Shown here: positions 49,700 to 62,600 of the stretch, piece after piece
Numbering within the stretch: the first letter of the stretch is position 1
Layout of the letters: the number at the start of each line of letters is the position of its first letter
Source: Paulownia fortunei
Lineage: Eukaryota; Streptophyta; Magnoliopsida; Lamiales; Paulowniaceae
Reading direction: 5' to 3'
Length of the DNA stretch: 64,000 bases
Assembly (NCBI GenBank): GCA_019321725.1
Contig: CM033110.1
Location: forward strand, 13,757,278-13,821,277
The notes under the pieces: model-generated
The model's input: only the letters and a program-made list of their open reading frames with translations
Database searches by the model: none
What the model was told of the DNA's origin: nothing
Position numbers and translations under genes: made by a program

Positions 49700-50515
49700 G
49701 ATAGTAGAAAATGTTGAAAATAGACTTATTTGTCGACTGCGATAACTTAAATCTTCAATATCAAAAGAATCCAGCCGTTTCTAAGACATTTTGTAACTGC
49801 TGAGTCCATCTCCCCTGAGGATGCGATTTTTTAATGAAATCACCCATTAGTTCACAAAAAAAGGGGTAACCCCAGGCTTAGACTAACTCAGAGCATCGTT
49901 CGTGCACCATTCATGTCAACTTAGCAGCTGGAAGCTTGTTAAAATCAAAAGGTAACATTATTTTCAGCTGAGAAAATCCTATGTTGCAGACAATCAACAG
50001 TCCACCAAGCAGCAAGTGCAAGTGGTCTAGGAAAAAGACATGACTCATTTCAAAAACTTAACCCAAGGGTATCTTGCTCTTTCACTATCAATGCCATCTA
50101 TATTCCAATTTTAAACTTCCTCTGGAGCACATATTGAAGCAGTGCATACTCATGGAAAATATAAATTGTGTTTCCTAACAGTCTCTAAATCGCTTACGAG
50201 GCGAAACAAAAAATGTTTTATGTCATCTCCAGAATTTAGCTCGGCAAGTTCTCTTGAGGAATATACTAAGCTGATACTCTATACAATAAGGAAATACAAG
50301 GATGAATTACACTTTATCCCCCTCAACTATGAAAAAATATGCACTTAACTCCCCCTCATCACTAGCCATTACAGCATTGATGGAAATTGCTGATGTGTAT
50401 TTTTTTCCCCAATTCTCACTTTACCCTTATATCTAACATTTAATAGTAGTTGAAATACTTTCAATAATTTTACTTTGATTTTCTCAATTAAAACTACACT
50501 TTTTACATAACACAT

Positions 50516-50531
50516 GCATCTCTCTCTCTCT

Positions 50532-50570
<39 letters not shown>

Positions 50571-51030
50571 CATAGAGCCATATATATGTATGTGCATCTC
50601 TCTCTCTTATATATATATATGGACACGTGTATATGTGTGTACATATCTCTCTGTCTATATGTGTGTATATATACATATATATGTAGAGACACACAGACAT
50701 GTAATATATATATATATACATATATGTCTACATATGGCAATATATATATGTCTATATGTATATATAGACACACATGCACATGTTTGTGCAACTCTCTCTC
50801 TCTTATACACATACATATATATATATATACACACATATATAAATATGCATATAAATAAGTGTGTATACACACGTGTCTATATATCCATATAGATACATAT
50901 ATTCACACACATATATATGTATATATGTGTTTGTATATATAGACACACGTATATAGGCACATGTCCTATGTAAATACACACACATATATATGTTACACCT
51001 ATTTCTATCTACATATGTATATATATCTAT
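50516..51030. repeat. Compound microsatellite field (CT/CA/TA), copy B
   Basis: Counterpart of 18863-19395 with altered tract lengths: the first CA tract is longer here, and the second CA tract is replaced by TA repeats. Frames across it on both strands are artefacts of the repeats. Confidence 0.9.
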
Positions 51031-51933
51031 AGAGCACAAATTAATAAATAATAGGTATTAGGGTATAAATATACTTCACATAAATCTCAATATCTTATAC
51101 TACTAGTTTTTACATATACACGTATAAATGCATATATAAAGAAATATATTCAAAAAATGTAGATACCAATAATAATTTGAAATGTACTGAATGTAGTTTA
51201 AAACATGTTAACGAGTATTAGAATAATCTTTCAAATATATCTAGTATTAAACACACTCACTGGATGTTTGCATTCACAGCCATAAATATAAATCTATAGT
51301 CTTGTCATTTTTGTTTTTTATTGCCAAATTAAGATAAAACAATAAAAGAAACTAGCTTTAATTTCTTGGTTGTTAATTGCAGTTATCTTATTCGTGAGGA
51401 ATTAGTTTGCTTTCCTTAAATGAACAAGACTTTTACCAATAATAAAAATAAAATCTTAGGTAATCAAATTTCTTATCAAAGGATTAATCTCAACAAAGAA
51501 GTAGAGGTTGAATTCTAGATCAGAACAACATTAAATGACGAGAGAGATGATGAACCCATGTAACTGCCCATCTCAGCCTCTGTTTTGGTAGCTTACTTTT
51601 CTTTCCTATTGAATCTTCATTCACGAGCTTCATCTACTACTCAAGCATTCCATCAATGGAAACAGAAAGCTATGTCCTTGGACGAATTATCATAGACGAA
51701 CAAAAATTGCATAATCACACACTCAAAGAAATATAATTCTTTTATTGCAGACGAAAAGAGAAAAAGGAGTATTAGTATATCAATGAAAAACTCGAATCAC
51801 AAAATGAAATAACAAGATAATGGAGAAGGCAACAACTGTGTATTATGCAGGAATACTCATTCGCGATTTCAAGATTAGGCAGTAATTCCTCATGCAAAAG
51901 AAGGGGGAGAGCGAATGAAATCCAGGGACTTAC

Positions 51934-52062
51934 ACAATTAAAAACACCTTCCAGGGAGACGAGTCCAGTCATAGGACTGCCGCCGGAAGCGCCACTACCA
52001 ACCGCCACTGTTTTCAAAACGCGATCGCCGCTTCTGCCGCCGTCGACAACTGCTTTTGCCAT
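51934..52062 (-). CDS. Candidate first coding exon, unrecognised protein (copy B)
   Basis: ATG at 52062; 43 codons to a donor at 51932-51933 (TGT|GTAAGT). It starts MAKAVVDGGRSGDRVLKTVA and ends GLVSLEGVFNC. Compared with copy A there are a few substitutions and no frameshift or stop, and the donor site is kept. The GC-rich start region stands out from the surrounding AT-rich DNA. Whether either copy is still transcribed cannot be told. In this copy the minus-strand continuation (46.3-48.6 kb) differs from that in copy A, so at most one of the two could still lead into the original downstream exons. Confidence 0.45.
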
Positions 52063-54904
52063 CACTATTTTATAATTGGCGATGCTGGGAGAAGCGGAAT
52101 AGGGTGTGTCCGATTGCAGTGCTGTGAGTTTAAGGTATAATGTGAATGCATGTTTAGACTGTTCAGCTAATGCTTATGTAGCTGATGCATTGAATTAGGG
52201 TGAATTACAAAATTGGTAAGTTTCAGTCTAATTAAAATAAAAATTCAATTATTTTTTAAAATTATAAATATTTTTTTGAAATTTATTTTTATTTTATAAA
52301 TATTTTTTTAATAAGTATAATTTATTAATTAAAAAAAATATTTATAATTTATAAATTTAAATAAATTTTTTTATAAATAATTCAAACCTTAAAAATAGTT
52401 TTTATAATTGATTATGAAAACTATGTTAGGCCCACTAGCCACCATTTTGGCAAAAAGTTTGGGATTAAGGGTAACTTTGGCCAAGTTTTTGGAAAATTAA
52501 TTCATAAATAATAGATTTTAGTAAAATTAATTTTGCATTAATTGATTTTAGTAGAAGTTAACTTTGAAAAGAATTGATGAAATTGCAATTAGCCACAAGC
52601 TCTATTTTATGTCTTTTGCAAAATGTTAATTATTGCGTTCCAAAAGTGATTACAAACACTTTATAAAAAATCATAGATTAAAAAAAAAACACTTAATGTA
52701 AGTTGTCAAATACTTTCACAAATCAAAAGTCTAAACGAAATTTAGAAATCCCCATAATTCCTTTGAAAACAAAAGAAAAAAAACAATCATTTTTATGAGG
52801 ATTAATTTTACAGAAATAGGACAATTTAAAACAATATAATTTCAAAAACAAAAAACACAGGACTATATTGCAAGTGGTTTAATTTTGTATTTATAAAATA
52901 TGGCACTAAAATTAGATGCATCTACCACATTTGTTCAAATTCCAAGACTTGGCTCAAGTAGCAAATGTTAGGTTCCAAAACTGTAAGATATTAGGTTAGG
53001 TTCCACAACTATAATGTCTTAGGTTCGAGTTTTACTAATTTATAAACTTTTATTCATTTTTATAGAAGTTGTTAATTGATTATATTAATTGTCAATATTT
53101 TATTTATTATTGTGATAATTGTTGATAATTAATATTTATTATTGTAAGTAATTCTAATCACATATACACAATTAATATATGTGAATCAATATTACTTTAA
53201 CAATGAAAAATTGTTGATTCACACTTAATCAATAGCTCGCCTAAAAGCCTTCCAAATAAATGGAATCGCGAACAATAATACGTAAGGGCATCCACCAATA
53301 TAATCTACACACCTTAACACAACAAGAGCATCCACCAATATAATCTATACACTTTAAATCCTGGGAGACTTTTAAATTTTAGTGATATTCCAAGAGAGAA
53401 TCATAGAGAGAAAATATGGATGAGAGAGAGTGTATTTTATTAGTTGAGGGTACGTCTCATTATGATATCTTATAGTTTGTGAGAAAAATAACAAAACAAT
53501 ATATCTCTATCCCTATCACATAGTCTAATTAGAAAGGTTCTTATTATTACTATAGGATTTCTACTTATCTCAAATATGGATGCAATTAAAAAATACACCA
53601 ATATCTCCTACTTATACATATTTGACTCGACTTATTTGAATCATATCACCATAATTCTCATCTTACGTCCTTTCTTTCATACAGGAATTAAGGTGTGCGA
53701 TGAAGCGAAAAAAGAACAAGTGAGGAGAGTTATATTAAGTTACCACCTAACTAAAATAACTCTACAACTCACTATGTAACCCAAACTATGTGGTCACTCC
53801 AAATCAAACATCTCTAATCCCTCTATAATAAGTACAGTATGTTGGCTCTCTTAGTTATGTATATATGTTCATGACTATGTCAAACGCATTTTTGACTTAG
53901 TCAATTGGCCTATGAGCCATATAACAAAAGTGTGCTACTAACTTAGCACTTCCCCAGTCCCTCGTGTCAATCAGTTTGGTTCTGACAGCTATCTTAGTTA
54001 TGCTCCAATAGATTAGATTAAACATGGTCATTGGATACATGCTAAAGTAGCATTATCAAGCTTACACCTCATGACACAGTCCAAAGTCCCAAAGGGTACT
54101 AAAAGCACATTAAAAGCTCACACAGTGATGAAGTAAGGATCCATTCAATCACTCTACTTACAAGGTTATTAACAAGGTTATTAAAAAGCACATGTAGTAT
54201 GAATACGAGCTCCCACTAATTTTAGGCTTGTTACACTCTTAACATCATATACTCTTAGACCAACCATTATTCAAGCACCTGACCTTAACTTACTCTCCAA
54301 AGTGTCATTCAGTAGTTGCACATTTGGCTACAAATAGGCTTTTATGAAGTTTAGACATACTTCATAATCGATCAAGTATGATCTTATCTTGCCCTCATGC
54401 CCAAGCAACTATAAGTTAAGCTTTAACCTTTCTCGATGTTCAAAGCACGAAGGCAATCGCTCACTATTAAAGCATCAGGGCGATTGCCCATATGAGTAGG
54501 TCAATCTAAGCATGGTGACATTCATATATATCATAATAGACAGAGTACACTAACAAATTTACAAGAACAAAAATCTCATTAATTAATAAAATGTTTATAC
54601 AGGCCTATAAACTCAAATCCTATGAAGTCTCATACTACTAACATGCCTTTGGAATATATCTCTTCGCAAAGGCTTAGTAAAAAAAGGATCAACGACCATA
54701 TAGCTAGTAAAAATATGTTTGAGAACTACTTGATTTTACGTAGTGCTCTCTCAAATGAAGTGATATTTAGTGTCAATATACTTTGTCCTCCCATGATACT
54801 TGGGGTGTTTAGCCTATGATAGTGCAGTTGTGTTATCATAATAACCAATAACTACATCATCAACATGCATTGTAACGTGCAGACTCTGAAGTAATCTTCT
54901 AAAC

Positions 54905-54972
54905 TAGATAGCAACTTGGACCGATGATGTCCAAGTAGCATATTCAGCTTCTATGGTGGAAAAGATATACAA
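54905..54972 (-). pseudogene. Copia RNase H remnant
   Basis: The minus strand reads ISFSTIEAEYATWTSSVQ followed by VAI and a stop in place of the usual Trp (VW); copy A has the stop at the same codon. The STxEAEY motif identifies the copia RNase H domain. Confidence 0.7.
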
Positions 54973-55386
54973 GGAGACTTTTGGCTACACCAAGTGAGAG
55001 CTGCGCCTCCTTATAAGAATGCATATCCCGATGTGGATTTACGCTTATCTCTATTTATTGATCCATTAGCATCACTCTATTAGCTTTAAACTACCCCTAT
55101 GATGTTTTGACCACAACCTAATTGTTGCGTCTAAGATAGCTTTCATATCTACTCACCATTCCAACTGCAAAGCATAGGTCTAGTCGAGTACACATCATTG
55201 CGTACATCAGACTCTTTACCACGCTCACATGAGGAACTTTAGCTATGTGTTCTCTTTCTTCTTATGTCTTAGGGCATAATTCTTTGCTAAGAATATAATT
55301 TTTATCCGTGGGTGTGTCAAAAGATTAATATTATGCATATAAAATTATTTTGTAATCCTCTTGTTGTAAGTCTCTTGAGACAAACT

Positions 55387-55650
55387 CTAGAGTTCACTAG
55401 AATGATCCCAATGTATTTTAACACCAAGTATGTATTCAACTTCTCCCACGTCCTTCATATCTAATGTAGAGGGCAACCACTTCTGAGTGGCGACAATTAT
55501 CTCTGTGTCATTCCTAGCCAACAAAATGTCGTCCACATATAGTGAGAGTGTCAAGTAATTTCTCCCACTTCTCTTGACATACACACAGTGGTCTTCCTCA
55601 TCCACCATAAAACTGTCGTGGTGATAGCTTGATGAAATTAATGGTACCAC
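55387..55650 (-). pseudogene. Copia reverse transcriptase fragment with YVDD box
   Basis: The open stretch includes SSYHHDSFMVDEEDHCVYVK, then LTLSLYVDDILLARNDTE, the catalytic YVDD of copia reverse transcriptase, and KDVGEVEYILGVKI. Only the palm part is open, and the rest of the domain lies in other frames. In copy A the second Asp of the box is Gly (YVDGILLARN). Confidence 0.85.
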
Positions 55651-56348
55651 TATCTGGACGATTATTTTAGTCTATAAATGGAATATTTCAAGCGGCATAC
55701 TTTGCACACTTATTCCATTTCCTAAAATCCCATAGGTTGATCCATGCAGATCTCCTCGTCCAGCTCTCCATTGAGAAATGTTGTCTTAATATCCATCTAA
55801 ACAATTTCAAATCTAGGTGCCGACAATAGCTAATATAAGGTGAATAGTGGCAAACCTCACTACCATGGAGAATGTCTCTTCATAATCTATACCCTTATTT
55901 GGGGCATAAACCTTTACCACAAGTCGAGCTTTAACTTGTCGATCAATCCATCTACCTTGCACTTGACCTTCAGAACCCACATATTCCCAATGGTCTTACA
56001 TCTAAATGACGGAAGATCGACTAGCTCCAGAACATAGTTTTTAACCATCAAGCTCAACTATTTTCCCATAGCTATCCACTTATTTGCATTTGGAAAAGTT
56101 ACTATTTTTTCATAAGTAGTTAGCTCATTAATATCCACAGAAGCACACTTGAAAGATTCCCCTTCGATCTCATAATGCCACGGGGCATTTATTCCATGTT
56201 AGCTCCTACGAGTTTGTGGACTTCAAGAGTCTTTTTCTAGTGGGTTGCTTCTACTGACTCTAGGGTTGCTTGCATTATTCCCGTTAATTACTGTATAAGG
56301 CTATGAAGCCTCACACTCACCCTAGACTGGAGCACCGCTTTGATGATC

Positions 56349-56735
56349 TTATAACTCATATAGTTCAAGGTCCCCTTTAACTTCACCAACAGTTAAAAAA
56401 TCCTCCTTGAAGAAATTCACATCACGGGATTCAATTTCACTCATTCCTCCATCATGGTGTTCATCGTACTTCACATAGCAATCTGAGTGATTGTAATGCC
56501 TTATAAAGATATGTTTGACTACTCTAGGACCAAGCTTCCCATGCTCATGGGAAGTATTGGGAATAAACCCTACCGACCTCCAAGGGCGTAAGCCTTTTAA
56601 ATTAGGCTTTCTATCATGCCATAACTCATAAGGTGCCAAAGGAACTGACTTAGAAGGCACACGATTCAATAAATGGGTAATAGTCAAAATTACATCTTCC
56701 CAAAATGATATTGGAAGATTTGCTTGCACCATCAT
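56349..56735 (-). pseudogene. Copia integrase C-terminal fragment
   Basis: The open stretch has MVQANLPISFWEDVILTITH, LLNRVPSKSVPLAPYELWHD and RKPNLKGLRPW, the copia integrase end and the linker to RT. It then runs out of the conserved part before RT. A frame at 56803-57015 upstream covers part of the integrase core but is not cleanly aligned. Confidence 0.85.
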
Positions 56736-57055
56736 TAATCGGCCATATCCAAAAGTGTGCGATTCTTTCTCTTCGGAGTGTGTGAAATCATTAATTCCCT
56801 TATTATCCCATTCTCCACATGCATTTATCTGAATAGATTAGACAAATATTCTCGGCCTCTATCGGTACATAGAACTTTGAGGTTCTTTTCTCTTTGGTTC
56901 TCAATTTTTGGCAATAATCACTTAAAACAATCAAGCACTTCTGACCGATGAGACAAGAGATATATTGACTCATAGCACGAATAATCATCAATGAAAGTAA
57001 GAAAATAGGATGCACAAGGTCGTGCCATTATATTCATGGGCTCACATATATCCAA

Positions 57056-57319
57056 CTAGACTAATTCTAGAGGATGAGTAGCTCTTTTTGTCTTTTCAAA
57101 AAGCTTCCGACATGCTTTCCCCACCAGACATAGTTCACACACAGAAAGGTTGACTTTAGTGATGTGGCCCAAAAGTCTTTCTCGAGCTAACCTAGTCATC
57201 ATTTCTTGTCCTACATGCCCTAATCTCGCATGCCCATTTAACAGAATTAGAAATAATATCAACAGTAGAAGAAATATAAAAAATACAATCATTGGATAAT
57301 TTTGATATGAAAAATCCAT
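57056..57319 (-). pseudogene. Copia GAG-pre-integrase/integrase zinc region
   Basis: Contains HARLGHVGQEMMTRLARERL, CELCLVGKACRKLF and TKRATHPLELV, that is, the HHCC zinc-binding N-terminus of copia integrase leading into the core. Confidence 0.85.
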
Positions 57320-57468
57320 TATTCATAAATCCTAAGCCATAAAGGTCTTTGCCAAGGAAAATAGACAAACGAGTTCGCTCAAACAGAAAAGAAAAATCAT
57401 ATCTAGAAAATGTAGTAACTGAAAGTAAATTACATCAAATGCTAGGTGCATATTGCACATCACTAAGG

Positions 57469-57509
57469 AGTAGCTCAAGCGCAGCGCCTAGTGCTGCGCT
57501 TGAGCTACT
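57469..57509. repeat. Perfect inverted repeat, 17-bp arms, in copia copy B
   Basis: Arms at 57469-57485 and 57493-57509 (AGTAGCTCAAGCGCAGC and its complement) around a 7-base loop GCCTAGT. It lies between the zinc knuckle and the pre-integrase domain, where the protease should be. The corresponding place in copy A (about 25841-25875) is shorter and imperfect. Confidence 0.85.
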
Positions 57510-57637
57510 ATGACCCAACTCCAAGGATCTCTTCTTGTACGCCATCCCCATAGCAATTTAGTGGTTGCATGTTAGCACATATTGATAATCTACGAATCTC
57601 ACTCAATCCCTTATTGCATATTTTGTTGCCCCTATGT

Positions 57638-57925
57638 CTACAATCCAACTAAGGAAATAATTAGCAACAAAATATTAGAGCAAACAAAAGAACTAGTGGG
57701 TTTTACCTTCTTTGGTTCAATGCAATCACGAGCGAAGTAACCCAACTTGCCATAATTAAAGTACTTCCATTTTTTCTTTCCACCCCTCTTGCCTCGGTGA
57801 TGCTTCATAGCCTTGTTACCTTGTGGGGCCAATTTTTGGCTTTGAACACTACTTTGTCTAGCATCCTTTTGCTTGTTCCAATATTCTGCATTTGTTGGGC
57901 TTACATTGTCTAGCATGCATGACAA
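57638..57925 (-). pseudogene. Copia gag C-terminal part with decayed zinc knuckle
   Basis: Contains basic sequence (KAMKHHRGKRGGKKKWK) and YFNYGKLGYFARDC, a CCHC knuckle in which two Cys and the His are replaced by Tyr. Upstream (58080-58500, other frames) are KLDG..NFAMWHRKIHFLLHK and LTNEQQVLTVLRSLPR, the copia gag N-terminal and central motifs. Confidence 0.8.
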
Positions 57926-60617
57926 GAGCAGTTACTTATGCTTGCTCCTACACTCAACGGTCAATCTTAAACTTGAGATGACTCGTGACTCTATCGAGTT
58001 TGCTCGTTATGTATAAGCACAAGCCCATGTCTCCCAATTCTACTTAGGTAGTGATCTTAGGACCGTCAAAACTTGTTGTTCATTAGTGAGCTCACATCCA
58101 ATATTTTGAAGCCTTTGTATCATATCCTTCATCACATCAAAAATTTAGGTCATCGAGTGCTATGGATCAAGTACGTACTGATCGAACATAAAGGTAAGTG
58201 TCCTTAGTCTAGTAGCCAAAGTGCTACCTTATGGGACCTTCAGTACATCTTAAAGCTCATTAGCTATAGGATTTCCAACTCACAAATCATATTGTCGTAC
58301 ATGCAGCTCAACATAGTAAAAATATGCACTATTATCTTGATCCATCTACTTATTATATGCATCCATATCGTGATAATATTGGGCAGTTGGTCCATTTTCC
58401 GACTCAGTTGGCATAGACATAGTGGTGGTAAGATGATCAATGATCTTTTCTTTATGCAACAAAAAATGAATTTTTCTATGCCACATTGCAAAGTTTTAGC
58501 CATCTAGTTTGCTAGTGCCACAAAGGTCAGCAAAAACTACTTGAGCATTTATTAAAGTATATTTTATGCAATATGTTAGGTACTGGTCTATAATTTTATC
58601 CGAATCTAAGTTGGTTTTATTATTTTCTTTAATTCAATGACAACAAAAAATTTCACCACAAAGGCTAGTAATCATCTTCTATCGAATTAAAGATCATAAT
58701 AAAAAAATACATGATCTATGAATAAAATCAATAATGTCTATAAATGTATGCATACATCACATACGAGTAATAAACTTTGGTTGACATTTGGTACGTCATG
58801 TCGAGACAATTATTGATCTATGATGGTAATTAACGTAACGTATCCCATAAAAAAATAGCCTCCAAAAAATGGCCCCATAAATACATGTCTTTAAAAAAAA
58901 GAGATAATATTTTTCAAGATTTACTACATCAATCTAAAATTGGGATACCACGTTACCACCATCTTCATTAATTATCTCTCAAATAAGTAAATATAAAAAA
59001 AAAAACAAATAACATACATGAGCACCCTAAATGTCAACTCACATTCCATACATATTCACAAATACTCACATTACATAAAATTGTATAATCACAAAAAAAA
59101 ATTATAACTAAAAAAACATGTAATTTTGTAAGCCTATGACATTATACCAATTTCTATCCAACCACAAAGGAAGAAAAAAATAATTCTAAGCTTTAAAAAT
59201 AAAATAAATTTTTTAAAATAGGTCAGAAAAATAAAATTAAAATAATGCCCATTTGGCAAAATTTTCATTTTTTTTTAATATAGGCTGCCAAACAGCCCCT
59301 TAAGGATAGAGGGGGCCTGCTGCGCCAGTTGGTGCACGCCCATAGGGCGCATGTGATTCACGCTCGAGTGAAATCCACGCATGTAGGTTCGTGTGCGCAA
59401 TTGCATCATGCACTCGTGCGTTCCATGCTCACACATTTTTTTTAAATTCTAGTCAATGCCTCGAATTCCATGTGCAAGTATCTTCTCCAACGCACATTTC
59501 CGACGAATACAATTTTTTTTGGCGAATTTTTTTAAAGAATTCATATATTTCTCAATTTTAACATATTTTTGATATATAATATACCAATTTATTCATTTTT
59601 TTTTCATTCTCTAAAACATGATGTCAATATTATGCATCAAAAAATTAAAAAATAAATCTAATTTTTCAATATCAATCAAATGGGTCTTAAAAAAACTCCC
59701 TAATTAAAAAAACCCGATTCTACATCAAATTAAAACATATATTTGTACGTACAAATACAACATATGGCATAATCTTCAAGGTCTAATTTCATGCTTGAAT
59801 TTAAATTACAAATTTTCATAAATATCAATTATAAATCATGCATCTATTCATTTCATGAAGACGACATCTAACCTTGATGGCTTTGATGCCACTGTAAGCA
59901 ATTCCAATCGCATATAAACAATTAATATGTAATTAATATATGTGAATCAATATTACCTTAACAATGGAAAATTATTGATTCACACTTGATAAACAACTCG
60001 ACTACAAGCCTCCCAAATGAATGGAACTACAAAGGGTATTGCATCAAGGTCCTTCTCGCTCCAATGAATACTATCAAAGCATCCACCAATTTAATCTACG
60101 CACTTTAAACCCTCAAAGACTTCTAAGTTTTAGTAATACTCCAAGAGAGGAACATAGAGAGAAAATATAGAGGAGAGATAATGAATTCTGTTAAGTGAGA
60201 GTACATCTCATTGTGATATATTATATAGTCTATGGGAGAGATAACAAAAAATATCTCTATCCCTATCACATTTAGAGTCCAATTATGAGAGATTCTGGAT
60301 AACTATCATCCTTATCATAATAGGATTACGAATTATCTCAAATATGAATACAAATTCAAAAATACACCAATAGTTATGTAAAGATGATACAATCGATCTA
60401 TTTAAAAAAAAATTACATCATTTTCTTCTTATAACTATGTTGTTAAGATGAAGTTGCTTTAGCTTTTGTTGAACTATCTGAAACCTGTTCTTTTTTAAAA
60501 TATGTTAAGAGTTGGCACACTTGGTTCAAGACTATAATTTCTTTAGTTTTATACTCAAACTTTATTTCTTGTTTATAAACACTACCAAACGTAGTTAGTT
60601 GCTCGAACATTTTTATT

Positions 60618-61017
60618 GTTATATGACCTCATACAAAATCAGGCACAAGATGTCACACATTAGGCTCTCTTGGGGACAATAAATGATTTTTTGGGCTACA
60701 AGGGATAGGAATAATGAGCTGCAAGAAATGAAGCCAAATGATGGTCATTCATATGCTTGCATATGCCATTCTTGGATCCCATCAAATAATTCACAAAAAT
60801 CACCAAAAATCAAAAAAATTAGACCATATTTCCTACTGTCAAACTTAATTACAACATTGTCCTCAATCTTTAAATAAGAAAGAGCAAAGGGAAAAAGCAA
60901 ACTCCCTGGTGAGTAGAGTGTGCATCGAAGATTATAAGTCTAGTGGATAAAAAACTTGCAAGTCCATGAGCCACCAAGGAGACTTGACATCTACAGTCAA
61001 CACAAAATGAAGAAATT
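60618..61017. other. Intergenic DNA right of duplication copy B
   Basis: No recognisable gene; a short frame at 60683-60877 has no family resemblance. Confidence 0.5.
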
Positions 61018-61325
61018 GATGAGAAACAAGACAAGAGCAAAGCGATAACTAAACAAAGGAAAGCTAAAAATGCCTAACTCTAAAAAAAAATTTTGCAAAT
61101 TCTAACTAAAAAAACATTCAAAAGTTAAGATAGTTTTAAGTTATAATCATTATTCAACACAAAAGGAAGAAATAGACGAGAAACAAGACAAGAGCAAAGT
61201 GATAACTAAACAAATAAAAGCTAAACATACCTAACTCTAGGAATAAAACAAGCCACAAATTCTAACTAAGAAATTATTCAAAAGCTAAGGAAAAGGAAAG
61301 TAGTCTTAAGTTATAGTCATTAGCT
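61018..61325. repeat. Two imperfect direct repeats, period ~157 bp
   Basis: GAGAAACAAGACAAGAGCAA at 61021 recurs at 61178, followed in both units by GATAACTAAACAAA, CCTAACTCTA, TTCTAACTAA and AAGTTATA(A/G)TCATTA. The sequence is non-coding and adjoins the Athila-type remnant on its right. Confidence 0.75.
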
Positions 61326-61511
61326 TGACTTTGTTACCTCTATTTGGGAATTAGCAAGATGGGACAAAGACATCTTACACTCGTTACCTTCTCCCAGGTA
61401 GTGCTTAAATTTTCTTTGATCATCTCGTATCAAGGAGTTTGATTCTCTCTACATGCACCATATTGATGATCAATTTTAATCTTGGTTGTGGCCCAATTAA
61501 AAACTATGATT

Positions 61512-61970
61512 TCACTTTAAACTCTTCTTGTAAAGCAAATTAACATTAAGATTTACAATTACTTCCCCCAAGCTCTCATCATCCATCTCTCCCTCCTTTG
61601 AATTCACCATGCCAGACTTTAAATCATTCTTGAACCTATTTTTTTGCAAAAAAACTAAGAGACAACGTATCAAATGCATCAATTCTATAACACATATGCT
61701 CATCAATTGGATGCTTCATAGCCTTAAACACATTAAAAGTAACTTGATCATCTCTCACCCTAAGAATTAGTGTTCTTAACTGAATATCTATCAAAGCTCT
61801 CCTCGTGTTTAGGATTGGTCTACCTAAAATGATAGGCATTTCAACATCCTCTTCTATGTCTATAACAAGAAAATCAGTTGGGACTATAATTTTTTCTACC
61901 TTCACTTGCACGTCCTTAACGATACTCGTGGATATTTAATAGATCAGACTTTGGTTCTCCAAGTGCTAGT
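61512..61970 (-). pseudogene. Athila/Tat-type gypsy protease fragment
   Basis: The minus strand encodes KVEKIIVPTDFLVIDIEEDV, then EMPIILGRPILNTRRALIDI and QVTFNVFKAMKHP, the retropepsin region of Athila/Tat elements; further upstream, RSIKYPR and SIVKDV lie in shifted frames. A continuation to 61512 in another frame (DDESLGEVIVNLN) matches the acidic linker after the protease. Neither gag upstream nor RT downstream of this family is present. It abuts a copia gag fragment in the same orientation. Confidence 0.8.
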
Positions 61971-62597
61971 CTCTTGTAAATTGACATTAAGAGTCAAATT
62001 TGATGTTGAGGCTTCTCCAAAATCCTTCTTGCAGATTTCTTTCTCCACATTAGAATTTCTAATGTTAATGAATTTCAATTTTGCATTTCCAATCGAATTG
62101 GTAACAGTTTCTCTCTCAAGTTCCCAATTATTTGATAATGAGGCCATGAGAATTAAGGCAAAAATCTCATTATTAAATTTAATCTGTATCGAGATCAATT
62201 AATTTTTAATATTGAATTGATTCAATGCTCTACTAATGAAGCACCTTCAGGCATCTTCAAATTAAAGATTTTTTTCATGATATGTAAATTATTATTTGTC
62301 AAGGGCTTCTCATACATATTTGACAAAGCTTTCTCAACCATATCCTGGTTTTTTCCTTCACTATGTTATGGCCACATTCTACAACAATGTCAAACGAATC
62401 ATCCCCAATACCTATTTGTCAAAAGAATTCCATTCGTCATCCTTCATGCCTATAAAATGTAACTGCGATTTCTTGAAATAGAGGCACTCCTCCATCTACG
62501 TCCTCCAAAAGAAAAAATCTGAATCATTAAATTTGGTGATACACAGTGCCGATCCTTCTTCACCCACCATCATTCTCAATCTGAGCCAAGGCTCTGG
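61971..62597 (-). pseudogene. Copia gag fragment (second copia family)
   Basis: Just inside a PBS (TGGTACCAGAGCC on the minus strand at about 62588-62600) a decayed gag starts: KFNDSDFFFWRT, MEECLYFKKSQLHF, DDEWNSFDK. It proceeds through FNNEIFALILMASLSNNWE to VEKEICKKDFGEASTSNL, motifs of a common plant copia gag. Stops and shifts are frequent. The homology ends near 61970 and passes directly into the Athila-type protease, where a copia zinc knuckle would be expected. Confidence 0.75.
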
Positions 62598-62600
62598 TAC

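Larger units (their letters stand above)
53138..60377 (-). mobile_element. Ty1/copia LTR retrotransposon, copy B, degenerate
   Basis: Element 53143-60372, flanked by ATTAT (53138-53142) and GTTAT (60373-60377), one mismatch; copy A has the perfect pair. LTRs are 53143-53603 and 59893-60372. The purine tract AAGTAGGAGA lies inside the 3' LTR and a tRNA-Met-like PBS remnant inside the 5' LTR. The copia order is clear on the minus strand: gag (58.1-58.5 kb), zinc knuckle (57638-57925), GAG-pre-integrase (57056-57319), integrase (56349-56735), RT (55387-55650), RNase H (about 54910-54970). This copy is better preserved than copy A, with an intact YVDD box, but frames are broken by stops and indels, so it is not autonomous. 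Confidence 0.92.
48638..60617 (+). repeat. Segmental duplication, copy B (pairs with 17149-28971)
   Basis: Same order and orientation as copy A, ~11,980 bp against ~11,823 bp. Differences include microsatellite length, small indels (for example extra sequence around 49855-49955 and 50142-50215) and scattered substitutions. The left and right flanks are unrelated to those of copy A. Confidence 0.95.

Noticed and set aside
50369..51039. A 167-residue minus-strand frame and neighbours
   Set aside because: Same microsatellite artefact in copy B; no conserved motif.
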